Positions 33,922 to 43,602 of a stretch of DNA of 64,000 nucleotides are shown piece after piece. Source of the DNA: RFXV01 sp038150465 (GTDB lineage Bacteria; Bacteroidota; Bacteroidia; Flavobacteriales; Schleiferiaceae); assembly GCA_038150465.1 (NCBI GenBank), contig JAYOTP010000010.1:1-64000 (forward strand), read 5' to 3'. How positions within the stretch are numbered: the stretch's first letter is position 1; each line of letters starts with the position of its first letter. The position numbers were made by a program, and so were the translations under genes. The notes under the pieces were generated by a model, which made no database searches, was not told the DNA's origin, and saw nothing but the letters and a program-made list of their open reading frames with translations.

Positions 33922-35706
33922 ATGGCGATGAACAATTGGCCCTTCGCTCGCGCAGATGAGCTCATCATCCTGGCGTATCTGGTCTTTGCACTCTGGATCG
34001 CACTGAGATACAGGAAACAGGCTTCACGCTCTTTCAGCGACTTCATTCTCGGCGGCAGGTCGCTGCCTTGGTATTTGGCCGGATTGAGCATGGTCGCCAC
34101 CACCTTCGCAGCAGACACTCCTCTTTGGGTAACGGAAAAGGTGGCGCAGCATGGGGTCTCGGGGAACTGGTTGTGGTGGAATATGCTGATCGGCGGCATG
34201 CTGACCACTTTCTTTTTTGCCCGGTATTGGCGGCGTGCGGGCATACTCACCGAACTGGAATTGCTTGAATTCCGCTATTCGGGAAAAGCGGCTTCCTGGC
34301 TGCGCAGTGTTCGTTCGGTGTATCTGGGCGGTTTCCTGAACCTGGTCATCCTCGCTTGGGTGAACAAGGCCATGCTGGTCATCATCTCCGTATTCTTCGA
34401 TATGACGGAATCGGAGGCGCTTGGCTGGGTCTTCGGTCTGATGGCCTTTGTGGCAGCATACAGTGCGCTCTCTGGCTTGAAGGGAATTGTGGTTACGGAT
34501 GCGGTACAGTTCATCATGGCCATGACAGGATCGGTCGTATTGGCCGTGGTCGTTTTGCGTCAGCCGGAAGTAGGTGGCCTGAGCGGATTGCAGCAGCGCT
34601 TGCCACAGTGGCGGTTGGATTTCTTTCCTTCCTTTTCGTCCCAGCCCGATCAGCTGATCGGCGCCTTCAGCATCAGCATCGGTGCCTTTCTGAGTTATTT
34701 CACGCTCCAGTGGTGGGCCAGCTGGTATCCGGGAAATGAGCCCGGGGGCGGTGGCTACATCTCCCAGCGGATGATGGGTTCCAAGACGGAAAAGGATGCG
34801 GTCCATGCGTCTCTGTTCTTTCAGATCGCGCATTATGCATTGCGTCCCTGGCCCTGGATCATTGTGGCATTGGGTGCCTTGCTGCTCTACCCGGGTCTCG
34901 GACTGGAGGACTCGAGCAAGGGCTATGTACTGGCCATGAAGGATCTTTTGCCGGCCGGACTGAAGGGCTTGCTATTTGTGGCCTTTTTATCCGCCTATAT
35001 GAGTACGATCAGCACCCAGCTCAACTGGGGCGCAGGCTATCTCACACACGACCTTTGGGGGCGATTCGCCATTTCCGCGAAGGATGCTTCAAGGGAGCGC
35101 AAACTGGTGCGCAGTTCACGGGTCTTCACTTTGCTTTTGATGCTGCTCTCCATGCCGTTGACCGCCCGTTTGGGAATGATCGATGAAGCGGCCAATTTTC
35201 TGATCCGAAGCGGAGCTGGCCTGGGACTTGTGCTCATTCTCAGATGGTATTGGTGGCGGGTGAATGCATGGAGTGAGATCTCAGCCACCATTCTGCCCAT
35301 CGCGGGCATGTTGCTCTCCACTTATTGGCTGGAGGATGCACTCGGGCCGGAATTTGTCTCGGCCAACGGCTCCTTCTATTTCACTGTTGCCTTCACCACA
35401 CTGGGTTGGCTCCTTGTCACTTTCCTGACCCCAGCGGAATCTGAAGCAACACTTTCGCGCTTTTACCAAAAGGTCCGTCCCGACGGCATTTGGAAGATAG
35501 GGGGGCAGAGAAACGCACACTTCAATGTCTTTCGACTCGTTGCCTGGCTCATGGCTGTAGTTCTGACCTATTCTGCGCTTTTTGGTGTGGGCGCTCTGCT
35601 CCTTCATCCAGGTCCGGAGTGGATGTACTGGACCTTGTCGGCGGTGATCAGCGGGGGCATATTCATTTGGACTTTCAGAAAAAGCGAGCATGCTGCCGCC
35701 CATTGA
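33922..35706 (+). CDS. Sodium:solute symporter family transporter
   Basis: About 594 residues with 13-14 hydrophobic segments. SSS-family landmarks include FSDFILGGRSLPWYLAGLSM and ALSGLKGIVVTDAVQFIMAM, and the inner-membrane helix FVAFLSAYMSTISTQLNWG carries the Na+-site serines. It drives uptake of a small solute with sodium; residues do not indicate which. The ATGs at 33922 and 33928 are both possible starts. Its end overlaps the TauE-like gene by 17 bases, so both are one transcription unit. Confidence 0.87.
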   Translation: MAMNNWPFARADELIILAYLVFALWIALRYRKQASRSFSDFILGGRSLPWYLAGLSMVATTFAADTPLWVTEKVAQHGVSGNWLWWNMLIGGMLTTFFFARYWRRAGILTELELLEFRYSGKAASWLRSVRSVYLGGFLNLVILAWVNKAMLVIISVFFDMTESEALGWVFGLMAFVAAYSALSGLKGIVVTDAVQFIMAMTGSVVLAVVVLRQPEVGGLSGLQQRLPQWRLDFFPSFSSQPDQLIGAFSISIGAFLSYFTLQWWASWYPGNEPGGGGYISQRMMGSKTEKDAVHASLFFQIAHYALRPWPWIIVALGALLLYPGLGLEDSSKGYVLAMKDLLPAGLKGLLFVAFLSAYMSTISTQLNWGAGYLTHDLWGRFAISAKDASRERKLVRSSRVFTLLLMLLSMPLTARLGMIDEAANFLIRSGAGLGLVLILRWYWWRVNAWSEISATILPIAGMLLSTYWLEDALGPEFVSANGSFYFTVAFTTLGWLLVTFLTPAESEATLSRFYQKVRPDGIWKIGGQRNAHFNVFRLVAWLMAVVLTYSALFGVGALLLHPGPEWMYWTLSAVISGGIFIWTFRKSEHAAAH

Positions 35707-36478
35707 CCCGCTCGATTACGGACTCTTGGTCCTGGGTGGGATCGCGGCCGGTGTGATCAATTCTCTGGCGGGAAACGGATCGGCCATTACCCTCACTCTT
35801 TTGATGGGCATGGGTCTTTCACCCGCATGGGCCAATGCCACCAATCGCATCGGGGTCGTCTTTCAAACGATCACGGCGGTCCTCAGTCTTCCGCGGAATG
35901 AGCAGCTTCGCGAACTGAGAAAAAAAACTTCGGCCTGGATCCTTCCATCCGTACTGGGAACGATCATAGGGGCCTGGTGTGCAGATGAGGTCCCGGAAGT
36001 ATGGCTGAATCGTTCGATCGGCGGGGTGATGCTCTTCTTGCTGGTCACATTGATCTTCAAGCCCAAAAAATGGCAGGTGGGCAGCAGTGAGGTAAAAAGA
36101 GATGGCGGGATCAAGATGGTTCTCTATTTCTTTCTGATCGGACTCTACGCAGGCTATCTGCAGATGGGCATCGGGATCATGATCCTCGCCGTGCTGGTCT
36201 TGTCGGCACGATACACCCTGGTGGAGGCCAATGTGGTCAAATTGCTGATCGCTCTGGTTTTGACCGTTCCTGCATTTTTTGTGTTTTCGTTCTCTGGAAA
36301 GATGAATTGGCCCATGGGCATCACTCTGGGCATCGGTCAAATGCTGGGCGCCTGGTTCGGCACACGGCGATTGCTCCAGCATCCCAGGGCTTCGATCTGG
36401 ATCCATTATCTGCTCATATTCATCCTGAGCTATGCCGTACTCCGAATATTCGGTCTGTTCAAGTTCTTTGCATGCTGA
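35690..36478 (+). CDS. TauE/SafE-family (UPF0721) membrane protein
   Basis: 262 residues with about eight helices. The repeated family motif appears as GGIAAGVINSLAGNGSAITL and again as LIGLYAGYLQMGIGIMIL. Members are anion permeases or exporters for sulfite, sulfonates or organic acids. It starts inside the last codons of the sodium symporter gene and so is translationally linked to it. Whether the pair handles one substrate, with import and export of related anions, is unknown. Confidence 0.88.
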   Translation: MLPPIDPLDYGLLVLGGIAAGVINSLAGNGSAITLTLLMGMGLSPAWANATNRIGVVFQTITAVLSLPRNEQLRELRKKTSAWILPSVLGTIIGAWCADEVPEVWLNRSIGGVMLFLLVTLIFKPKKWQVGSSEVKRDGGIKMVLYFFLIGLYAGYLQMGIGIMILAVLVLSARYTLVEANVVKLLIALVLTVPAFFVFSFSGKMNWPMGITLGIGQMLGAWFGTRRLLQHPRASIWIHYLLIFILSYAVLRIFGLFKFFAC

Positions 36479-36500
36479 AAGGCGGCACGCTTTATTTTCG
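36468..36500 (+). promoter_or_regulatory. Candidate promoter for the ZIP transporter gene
   Basis: TTG at 36468-36470, a 22-base spacer and TATTTTCG at 36493-36500 fit the Bacteroidota TTG/TAnnTTTG pattern with one mismatch. The gene starts 33 bases downstream. Confidence 0.5.
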
Positions 36501-36533
36501 CTCGTTGGTTCGATCAATAAAGACAAGCAGTAG

Positions 36534-37256
36534 ATGATCCAGAACATGATTTGGCTTTTGGGTGCGGTATGGACCGCACTGCTGCTGGGCCTCCTGCTTC
36601 CCTTGCAAAAGGAAAGGCTGAGCAAGTGGGTGCTCACCTCGAGTGGTGCCTATCTTCTGGCGATCGCTGTTTTGGAGCTGTTCCCGCTGGTCTACAGTGG
36701 TATTACCGATCACGATGCACTGCACAAATTGGGTCTCTGGGTATTGGCGGGCTATATGCTGCAACTGCTGCTCGAGCTCTTTTCGGGCGGTGTCGAGCAC
36801 GGTCATAAGCACATCGGAACACTCCAGCCCAAGCGCATTCCATGGGTCTTGCTCATTGCCCTTTTTCTTCATGCCTTTCTCGAAGGTCTGCCGGTGGGCG
36901 CTATGGGAGAGGATCCAAGTGCGCGCAAACTGACGCTGGCCATTGCCTTCCACAGTTTTCCGATCACCCTTGTACTGTTCAGCATGTTGCGCTCCCTCGA
37001 CCTGAGTACTTCATTCAGTTCCATCGTCATTATCCTTTTTGGCTGTATGCCTGTCAGCGGGATATTGCTGGCCGATCAGATGGCTTTCCTGCAGTCTGCA
37101 GAACGTGAGTTGACAGCGCTGGCCTTGGGTGTGTTCCTGCACGTGTCCACCACCATCATCTTTGAAAGTGCGAAAGGGCATTCGTTCAATCTGGCCAAGT
37201 TCATCTCCATTCTTTTGGCCTTTGCACTTGCCTTTTTGGCCCACGAGCTCATTTGA
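36534..37256 (+). CDS. ZIP-family divalent metal transporter
   Basis: 240 residues with seven to eight helices. The metal-site helices are recognisable: LFLHAFLEGLPVGAM (H, E) and LAIAFHSFPITLVLF (H). A histidine-containing loop (GGVEHGHKHIG) lies between helices 3 and 4, as is usual for ZIP proteins. It likely imports zinc or another divalent metal across the inner membrane. A candidate promoter precedes it, so it may be transcribed separately from the symporter/TauE pair. Confidence 0.87.
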   Translation: MIQNMIWLLGAVWTALLLGLLLPLQKERLSKWVLTSSGAYLLAIAVLELFPLVYSGITDHDALHKLGLWVLAGYMLQLLLELFSGGVEHGHKHIGTLQPKRIPWVLLIALFLHAFLEGLPVGAMGEDPSARKLTLAIAFHSFPITLVLFSMLRSLDLSTSFSSIVIILFGCMPVSGILLADQMAFLQSAERELTALALGVFLHVSTTIIFESAKGHSFNLAKFISILLAFALAFLAHELI

Positions 37257-37317
37257 AGCGACTATCGGCGGATAGGCAATTCTGAACGGGAGGGAAGCAG
37301 GGGCACGGCCATCCGTC

Positions 37318-37325
37318 TATATTTG
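37318..37325 (+). promoter_or_regulatory. Candidate -7 box of the peroxiredoxin gene
   Basis: TATATTTG matches TAnnTTTG exactly, 26 bases before the ATG. No TTG at the expected -33 position. Confidence 0.55.
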
Positions 37326-37351
37326 CAGTTCAATTTCAAATACCAAAAGCA

Positions 37352-37984
37352 ATGGGCGTATTAGTGGGGAAGAAAGCCCCTCAATTCACAGCAAAAGCGA
37401 TCATCAATGGAGAAGAGATCGTCGATGACTTTTCACTGGATCAGTACCTCGGAAAAAAGTATGTGATCCTTTTCTTTTACCCAAAGGATTTCACTTTCGT
37501 TTGTCCGACCGAACTCCACGCATTCCAGGAGCGTTTGGCCGATTTCCAAAGCAAGGATGTCGAGGTCGTAGCGGTTTCCACCGATACCGAACAAAGCCAC
37601 TGGGGCTGGCTTCAGCTCAGTAAGGACAAAGGCGGTATCGAGGGGGTGACCTATCCGATCGTTGCGGACACCAACAAGACGATCTCCACCAACTACGACG
37701 TCTTGGCGGGTTCTTATTACTACAATGAGGATGAAGAGCTCTGCTCTGAAGGTGAGCTGATCGCATATCGTGGTTTGTTCCTGATCGACCGCGACGGTAA
37801 GGTTCGCCACCAGTTGGTGAATGACTTGCCATTGGGCAGGAATGTGGACGAGGCCATGCGTATGGTCGATGCGCTGCAGCACCTCGAAGCCAAAGGCGAA
37901 GTTTGCCCGGCGAATTGGAGCGAAGGGAAGGAGGCGATGAAGGATACGCACGACAGCGTGGCAGACTACCTCGCCAAGAATTGA
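37352..37984 (+). CDS. 2-Cys peroxiredoxin (AhpC/Prx1 type)
   Basis: 210 residues. The peroxidatic cysteine is Cys51 in FTFVCPTE and the resolving cysteine Cys185 in GEVCPANW. It reduces hydrogen peroxide, organic peroxides and peroxynitrite in the cytoplasm using thioredoxin or AhpF-type donors. It is monocistronic, with its own -7 box and a strong terminator. No ahpF is adjacent. Confidence 0.94.
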   Translation: MGVLVGKKAPQFTAKAIINGEEIVDDFSLDQYLGKKYVILFFYPKDFTFVCPTELHAFQERLADFQSKDVEVVAVSTDTEQSHWGWLQLSKDKGGIEGVTYPIVADTNKTISTNYDVLAGSYYYNEDEELCSEGELIAYRGLFLIDRDGKVRHQLVNDLPLGRNVDEAMRMVDALQHLEAKGEVCPANWSEGKEAMKDTHDSVADYLAKN

Positions 37985-38009
37985 CCGGAGGCAAACCCAC
38001 ACGAACGAC

Positions 38010-38037
38010 AAAAGCCCTTCACTGAAGGGCTTTTTTT
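38010..38037. terminator. Bidirectional intrinsic terminator
   Basis: AAAAGCCCTTC, a short loop and GAAGGGCTTTTTTT. It ends the peroxiredoxin transcript on plus. The A-run on the left gives a T-run on minus, so it can also serve the convergent yidC/lipoprotein transcript. Confidence 0.9.
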
Positions 38038-38058
38038 ATGCAAAGAAGGAAGCCAGGT

Positions 38059-38538
38059 TCAATAAGTGGCCGTCTCGCCCAATTGCACCTTGAGTACGTT
38101 GTCCAGAAGTTTTTCGAGCGAAGAGAGGCCCTCAGGCGCCTCCGTGCGGTGCACCACTTGTTTGATGCGTTTTCCATTGAGCGTCAGTTCGGTGATACAG
38201 GAAGGCAGATCGGAAACCGGCGGATGGTCATACACATCTTCCAACTCAGCGTATCGAACAGCTTCGATCTTTTTGATGATCTCTGTCACCTGATCCTCAG
38301 AAAGCGGCTCCTCCCGGATCCCCATGGTGGCGACAAATCGTTCGCCCTGATAAAAGACTTTGGCTGCACTCAGATCGAATCGGGCCGAGTAGACCGGGCA
38401 CTGACCAAAGCAGTCTGTTCTGCGGATGGACAGTTCCACCTGATTTTGGTCGGTCGCGGCGAGTTCCCGATACACCGATGGACTGCATGCCGAGAGGACG
38501 AGCAGAAGCAGACCGATAGTGAATGTCTTTCTGATCAT
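38059..38538 (-). CDS. Lipoprotein with DUF6438-like domain
   Basis: 159 residues from the ATG overlapping the yidC stop (ATGA). MIRKTFTIGLLLLVLSACSP is a lipoprotein signal with an LSAC lipobox. The mature domain has VELSIRRTDCFGQCPVYSAR, with a pair of cysteines, and AKVFYQGERFV, resembling DUF6438, a family of unknown function common in Bacteroidota. It is probably attached to the inner face of the outer membrane. The frame stays open upstream, but that part lies inside yidC. Confidence 0.83.
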   Translation of the reverse strand: MIRKTFTIGLLLLVLSACSPSVYRELAATDQNQVELSIRRTDCFGQCPVYSARFDLSAAKVFYQGERFVATMGIREEPLSEDQVTEIIKKIEAVRYAELEDVYDHPPVSDLPSCITELTLNGKRIKQVVHRTEAPEGLSSLEKLLDNVLKVQLGETATY

Positions 38539-40331
38539 TGTCTTCTCATTCTTCGGTTGGACTTGAGTTGTTCCTGCTGATTCTTGGCCATCGCGTCCAA
38601 TCGCTGCTGGAACTTGCTCTGTTTTTTGGGCTTTTTCCTGTTCTCTTCGAGTTTGGCAAGGATCTTCTCGTCGTTCACCATTTTGCGAATGCCGTACTGT
38701 TGGGAGAAGGTGAGCACATTTGAGACGAAGTAATAGTAGCTCAGACCAGCCGCATAATTGTTGAAGAAGCCCAGGAACATGACCGGCATGAGGTACATCA
38801 GGTACTTCATCTGCGGAAATTGTGCGTTCTGCTGAGTGAGTTGCTGGTTGAAGTAGGTGTAGATCAGTGTGGACAGGGTCATCAGCAGGGTGAACAGGCT
38901 GACATGGGCTCCGTAGAACGGGATGTCGAAGGGCAGGTCCAGAATGGAGTCGAAGGTGGACAGGTCTGTCGCCCATAGAAAAGACTGCTGACGAAGTTCG
39001 ATGGAGGCGGGGAAGAATCGGAAAACTGCAATCAGGATGGGGAATTGGAGCAGCATGGGGATACAACCACCCAGCGGATTCACTCCGGCCTTTCGGTAGA
39101 GATCCATCATGGCGCTCTGCTTCTTCATGGGATCTTTATCCGCAAACTTCTCATTCAGCTGATCGATCTCGGGCTTGAGCACCCGCATCTTCGCCATGGA
39201 GAGGTAAGAGGAATAGGTAAGGGGAGAGAGGACCAGTTTGATCAAAAGGGCCATCAGGAAGATGATCAATCCGTAGTTGAACCCTTGGTTCTCCAGCAAG
39301 TGGAACACATTGATGGTAACGACCCGATTGAGCCAGCCGAAGATCCATCCGCCCAGAGGAATGATCTTCTCAAAATCCTGTCCATGCGCCTTCAACAGAT
39401 CGTACTGATTGGGCGTGAAGAACATCGAGCCCGAAAGCCCGTCCGTACCGGGGAACTGCAGCAGGCTGCCAAAGGACTTGGTGTGCACGCCATCGGACAG
39501 AGGTGCAGAAGCCATTCTAGCCCTTTGGAAGGGTTCGTCAGCTTGGATGATCGAAGAAAAGAACTGCTGTTTGTAGGCCACCCATCGCACTTCTTCCTTT
39601 TCCACTTCCTTGACCGATGTGGCCGATAACTCCTTGTGCTTGTCTTTCTCCTTCAGCAGATAATGCAGCTGTGTTTGTTGTCCTTCATTCTCGATGTTCT
39701 TCTCCTGGCGCACCGTTTGGACGCCCCATTCCAGTGCAGTCTCCGTGAAGCCCAGTCCGTTCATGTCCACGTCCCAAAGCAACTCGTAGGAATCGTCCTT
39801 GAGTTCGAAGGAGAGCGACAGAGGCGCGCCTTTCAGGGTGGGTGCAGTGAAGACCAGAGCATTGGATCTCTCTTCCACCTGAAAATGGAGGTCCGCACTG
39901 CGGTACAAACGCTCAGACTGCATGAGCAGCTGCCAGACATGGGCCGAGTCGATCAGACGGATGGGCAGACTGTCGTAGGTGCTGTACTCCTTGAGTTCTG
40001 CTTTTACGATGCGTGCACCTTTGGAGCTGAAAACGAGTTTCAACTGCTCGTTCTCCAGGGTGAAGAATTCTTCCTGTGCCGCTGCTTGCACCTGCGAATA
40101 GAACAGGCCGGATTCCTGACGCAATTGCAGCTCCTTCAGCGAATCACTGATGGCAACCTCCCCAGTGACGGCTTGCTGTGTCGTGCCTTCTTCCTGCTCC
40201 GTAGCTGGAGCCACTTCCTCTGTGGCCGTTGGTTCGGGCGCTGCCTGAGGTGCGAAATAATAATTGTAGCCGATCAGGATCAGTCCGATCAGCATGAAAC
40301 CTATGATGGAATTGAGATCTGGTTTTCTCAC
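38535..40331 (-). CDS. yidC: Membrane protein insertase YidC
   Basis: 598 residues from a GTG start. The first helix (IIGFMLIGLILIGYNYYF) and a large periplasmic beta-domain (about 60-330) are followed by the conserved 60KD_IMP core with five helices: YGLIIFLMALLIKLVLSPLT, NPLGGCIPMLLQFPILIAVF and LMYLMPVMFLGFFNNYAAGL. The C-terminal tail is basic. It inserts and folds inner-membrane proteins alone or with SecYEG. It lies 13 bases downstream of pyrG and overlaps the downstream lipoprotein gene. Confidence 0.95.
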   Translation of the reverse strand: MRKPDLNSIIGFMLIGLILIGYNYYFAPQAAPEPTATEEVAPATEQEEGTTQQAVTGEVAISDSLKELQLRQESGLFYSQVQAAAQEEFFTLENEQLKLVFSSKGARIVKAELKEYSTYDSLPIRLIDSAHVWQLLMQSERLYRSADLHFQVEERSNALVFTAPTLKGAPLSLSFELKDDSYELLWDVDMNGLGFTETALEWGVQTVRQEKNIENEGQQTQLHYLLKEKDKHKELSATSVKEVEKEEVRWVAYKQQFFSSIIQADEPFQRARMASAPLSDGVHTKSFGSLLQFPGTDGLSGSMFFTPNQYDLLKAHGQDFEKIIPLGGWIFGWLNRVVTINVFHLLENQGFNYGLIIFLMALLIKLVLSPLTYSSYLSMAKMRVLKPEIDQLNEKFADKDPMKKQSAMMDLYRKAGVNPLGGCIPMLLQFPILIAVFRFFPASIELRQQSFLWATDLSTFDSILDLPFDIPFYGAHVSLFTLLMTLSTLIYTYFNQQLTQQNAQFPQMKYLMYLMPVMFLGFFNNYAAGLSYYYFVSNVLTFSQQYGIRKMVNDEKILAKLEENRKKPKKQSKFQQRLDAMAKNQQEQLKSNRRMRRQ

Positions 40332-40344
40332 GTTCTTTTTCTGC

Positions 40345-41961
40345 TTAATTCACCGAGCTTTTGTGCAGCAATGCGGCTTTGACAAAACCCACGAACAAGG
40401 GGTGTGGGTTGACCACTGTGCTTTTGTATTCGGGATGGAATTGCACGCCGAGGAACCAGGGATGTTCTTCTATCTCCACGATCTCCACCAAAGCTGTATC
40501 GGGGTTCACACCGCTTGCGATCAATCCGGCCTCGGTGAGCTGGTCCTTGTAGGCGTTGTTGTATTCGTAGCGGTGTCGATGCCGCTCATTGATCTCTTTC
40601 CTCTTGTAGACCTCAGCGGCCTTACTCCCCTCCTGCAATACGCAATCGTAGGCCCCGAGCCGCATGGTACCGCCTTTGTTGCTGATCTCTTTCTGATCGT
40701 CCATCAGATCGATCACTGGATGTGCCGAATCTGCGTCCATTTCTGTGGAATGGGCGTTTACGAGTCCCAGGACATTTCGAGCGTATTCGATCACTGCGGC
40801 CTGCATGCCCAGACAGATGCCCAAAAAGGGAATGCCTTCTTCGCGTGCATACCGGACCGCTTCGAGCTTGCCTTCAAAACCGCGATCGCCAAAACCGGGC
40901 GCCACCAAAACGCCGTTCAGCCCTTTGATCTGCTCGCTCATTTCGTGCCGGCTCATACTTTCAGAGTGGATCCACTTGATCTTCACCTGGCATTCGTTCT
41001 CCGCTCCTGCATGGATGAAAGCTTCAACAATGGATTTGTAGGCATCTTTCAATTCCACATATTTCCCGATCAGTCCGATCTCCACCTCTTTCTTGGGGTA
41101 TTCCAGCTTACTGAGAAATTCTTTCCAGTTCTTCAGATCTGATTCGCCTTGAAGGGGAAGCCCGAGTTTTTCGAGAACCACCTGATCCAGTCCTTCATTC
41201 TGCATCAGAACGGGAACTGCGTAGATGGTTTTGGCGTCCAGGGATTCCACGACAGCCTCTTTGCGCACATTACAGAATTGGGCCAGTTTCCGTTTGATGT
41301 CGTCGGACAGGGCGTGTTCTGAACGGCAAACCAGGACATCTGGCTGGAGCCCAGATTCCAACAGCGTTTTTACACTGTGTTGTGTGGGTTTGGTCTTGAG
41401 TTCGCCGGTAGTGGCCAGGTAGGGAATGAGTGTCAGGTGCACGACACAACAATCGTCTTCGAGTTCCCATATCAGCTGACGCACAGATTCGATATAGGGC
41501 AATGCTTCAATGTCGCCCACCGTTCCGCCGATCTCCGTGATGACGACTTCAAATTCTCCTGTGTCGCCCAGGAGTTTGATCCGATGCTTGATCTCGTCGG
41601 TGATGTGCGGTATGACCTGAACCGTTTTTCCCAGGAATTCCCCCTTCCGCTCTTTCTCGATCACCGATTGGTAGATCCTTCCTGTGGTCACGTTGTTGGC
41701 CTGGCTGGTCGGTCGGTTCAAAAAACGCTCGTAGTGGCCCAGGTCAAGATCCGTCTCGGCGCCGTCATTGGTGACATAGCACTCTCCGTGTTCATAGGGA
41801 TTCAGCGTGCCTGGATCTATGTTGATGTACGGATCGAGCTTTTGAATGGTGACCGAATAACCGCGTGCTTGAAGCAGCTTGGCCAACGAAGCAGCGATGA
41901 TGCCTTTTCCAAGAGAGGAAGTCACCCCGCCGGTGACGAATATGTATTTGGTCGCGGCCAT
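40345..41961 (-). CDS. pyrG: CTP synthase
   Basis: 538 residues from the ATG of MAATKYIFVTGGVTSSLGKG. The synthetase domain (1 to about 270) has PYINIDPGTLNPYEHGECYV, and the glutaminase domain has the nucleophile Cys in FLGICLGMQAAVIE and the His/Glu in FHPEYKS. It aminates UTP to CTP with glutamine and ATP. It is transcribed towards yidC, an adjacency frequent in Bacteroidota. Confidence 0.96.
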   Translation of the reverse strand: MAATKYIFVTGGVTSSLGKGIIAASLAKLLQARGYSVTIQKLDPYINIDPGTLNPYEHGECYVTNDGAETDLDLGHYERFLNRPTSQANNVTTGRIYQSVIEKERKGEFLGKTVQVIPHITDEIKHRIKLLGDTGEFEVVITEIGGTVGDIEALPYIESVRQLIWELEDDCCVVHLTLIPYLATTGELKTKPTQHSVKTLLESGLQPDVLVCRSEHALSDDIKRKLAQFCNVRKEAVVESLDAKTIYAVPVLMQNEGLDQVVLEKLGLPLQGESDLKNWKEFLSKLEYPKKEVEIGLIGKYVELKDAYKSIVEAFIHAGAENECQVKIKWIHSESMSRHEMSEQIKGLNGVLVAPGFGDRGFEGKLEAVRYAREEGIPFLGICLGMQAAVIEYARNVLGLVNAHSTEMDADSAHPVIDLMDDQKEISNKGGTMRLGAYDCVLQEGSKAAEVYKRKEINERHRHRYEYNNAYKDQLTEAGLIASGVNPDTALVEIVEIEEHPWFLGVQFHPEYKSTVVNPHPLFVGFVKAALLHKSSVN

Positions 41962-42009
41962 GTTCAAAAAACAGCCGGCAAAATACGAAGATTCACAGGG
42001 GTGGACCGG

Positions 42010-43020
42010 CTATTCGCCGTGCTCTTTGAGAAAACGTTCCGCCTCCTCGACCATTTTGCTGGAACCAATGAAATACGGAACCCTTTGGTGCAGTTCTGTG
42101 GGCTGGAGATCCATGATCCGCTGGGTTCCGTCAGAGGCCTTTCCATTGGCCTGTTCAGCGATGAAAGCCAGTGGATTGCACTCGTAAAGAAGCCTGAGCT
42201 TTCCATTGGGTGCCTTGGTTCCTCTCGGGTAGATGTAGATTCCGCCTTTGAGCATGTTTCTGTGGAAGTCCGACACCAGCGAACCGATATAGCGTGAAGA
42301 GTAGGGCCGGTTCGTATCGGGGTCCAGCTCCTGAATATATTTCAGGTATTTCTTCACTCCTTCCGGGAAGTGTACATAGTTGCCCTCATTGATCGAGTAG
42401 ATCTTCCCGCTTTCAGGAATGCTGATGTTGGGATGGCTCAGGTAGAAGCTGCCGATGCCCGGGTCGAATGTGAAGCCATTCACTCCGTTTCCCGTGGTGT
42501 ATACGATCATGGTGCTCGAACCGTAGACCACATAGCCAGCGGCCACTTGCTGATGTCCGGGCTGAAGAAAATCTTCCAGTGTGACGGGGCTTCCGATGTC
42601 GGTCACCCGTCTGTAGATGCTGAAGATCGTACCGACTGAGACATTCACGTCGATATTCGAGGATCCGTCCAATGGATCGATGAGCACAACGTACTTGCTG
42701 GTGCCGTGAATGGGGTCATCAAAGGCGATATAGTCTTCATTTTCTTCGGAGGCGACCCCGCATACCTCGCCGCGGGCGCGCAGGGCACGGATGAAAACTT
42801 CATCCGCGAAGACGTCCAGTTTCATTTGGTCCTCGCCCTGTACATTCTCATTTCCAGCCTGCCCGAGGATGTCCACAAGCCCGGCTTTGTTGATCTCGCG
42901 GTTGACGACCTTGGCCGCTATTCGAATGGAACTCAAAAGCTGACTGAGTTCACCGGAGGCGTAGGGAAAATCCTTTTGGTTTTCTACAATGTACTCGCCA
43001 AGGGTCTGTGGTAATTTCAT
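42010..43020 (-). CDS. fbp: Fructose-1,6-bisphosphatase class I
   Basis: 336 residues from the ATG of MKLPQTLGEYIVENQKDFPY; upstream in-frame codons lack family similarity. Metal-site residues lie in ASEENED and in LIDPLDGSSNIDVNVSVGTI, the class I signature. KLRLLYECNPLAFIAEQANG is the C-terminal substrate motif. It hydrolyses fructose-1,6-bisphosphate in gluconeogenesis, opposing the pfkA product encoded in the same window. Confidence 0.95.
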   Translation of the reverse strand: MKLPQTLGEYIVENQKDFPYASGELSQLLSSIRIAAKVVNREINKAGLVDILGQAGNENVQGEDQMKLDVFADEVFIRALRARGEVCGVASEENEDYIAFDDPIHGTSKYVVLIDPLDGSSNIDVNVSVGTIFSIYRRVTDIGSPVTLEDFLQPGHQQVAAGYVVYGSSTMIVYTTGNGVNGFTFDPGIGSFYLSHPNISIPESGKIYSINEGNYVHFPEGVKKYLKYIQELDPDTNRPYSSRYIGSLVSDFHRNMLKGGIYIYPRGTKAPNGKLRLLYECNPLAFIAEQANGKASDGTQRIMDLQPTELHQRVPYFIGSSKMVEEAERFLKEHGE

Positions 43021-43117
43021 GGATGGGGGGTATGGACAAATATCCAAATTTCTCTTGCCTGCTGCCAAACAAGGCCGATGTGTTTTTCCTCATATTTGAT
43101 TGGATAAGTCATAAGCT

Positions 43118-43570
43118 ATGAATGCTCCTCAGATCGAAGCGATCCGCCCCGAACACATCAAGGATGTTCTTCAGCTCATCAAGGAGCTGGCCGTGTACGA
43201 GCGTGAACCCGATGCAGTGGTCATCGATGAGGATCTGCTGCAGGATGTGCTGTTCCACCAAAGACTGGCCTATGGCTGGGTGGCAGAGGAAAAAGGTGAG
43301 GTCATTGGATTGGCGATCTGCTACATCCGTTTTTCCACTTGGAAAGGCCCCTGCGGCTATTTGGAGGACCTCATTGTCCGGGAGGCGCACCGGGGAAAAG
43401 GCATTGGCAAGCGCCTGTTGGATCAGGTGGTTCATCATGCGAAAGAACAGGATTGGCCCAGCGTGCAGTGGCAGGTACTGGATTGGAATCAGCCCGCCAT
43501 TGATTTCTACGAGCGCTACGGCGCTTCGGTAGAAAAGGGCTGGTGGGATGTGAAACTACCGCTCAAATGA
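43118..43570 (+). CDS. GNAT-family N-acetyltransferase
   Basis: 150 residues. The acetyl-CoA binding motif A is clear: YLEDLIVREAHRGKGIGKRL. It also has ICYIRFSTWKGPCGYLEDL, typical of the spermidine/diamine acetyltransferase-like subgroup (SAT-like, with WKG and YLEDL). This fits with the polyamine genes that end 32 bases away on the opposite strand, though substrate assignment is inference. ATG start; a CATATTTG sequence at 43091-43098 may be its -7 box. Confidence 0.85.
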   Translation: MNAPQIEAIRPEHIKDVLQLIKELAVYEREPDAVVIDEDLLQDVLFHQRLAYGWVAEEKGEVIGLAICYIRFSTWKGPCGYLEDLIVREAHRGKGIGKRLLDQVVHHAKEQDWPSVQWQVLDWNQPAIDFYERYGASVEKGWWDVKLPLK

Positions 43571-43602
43571 TCTTCCGATCGAGGGCCTTCAGCCCCATGA
43601 GT

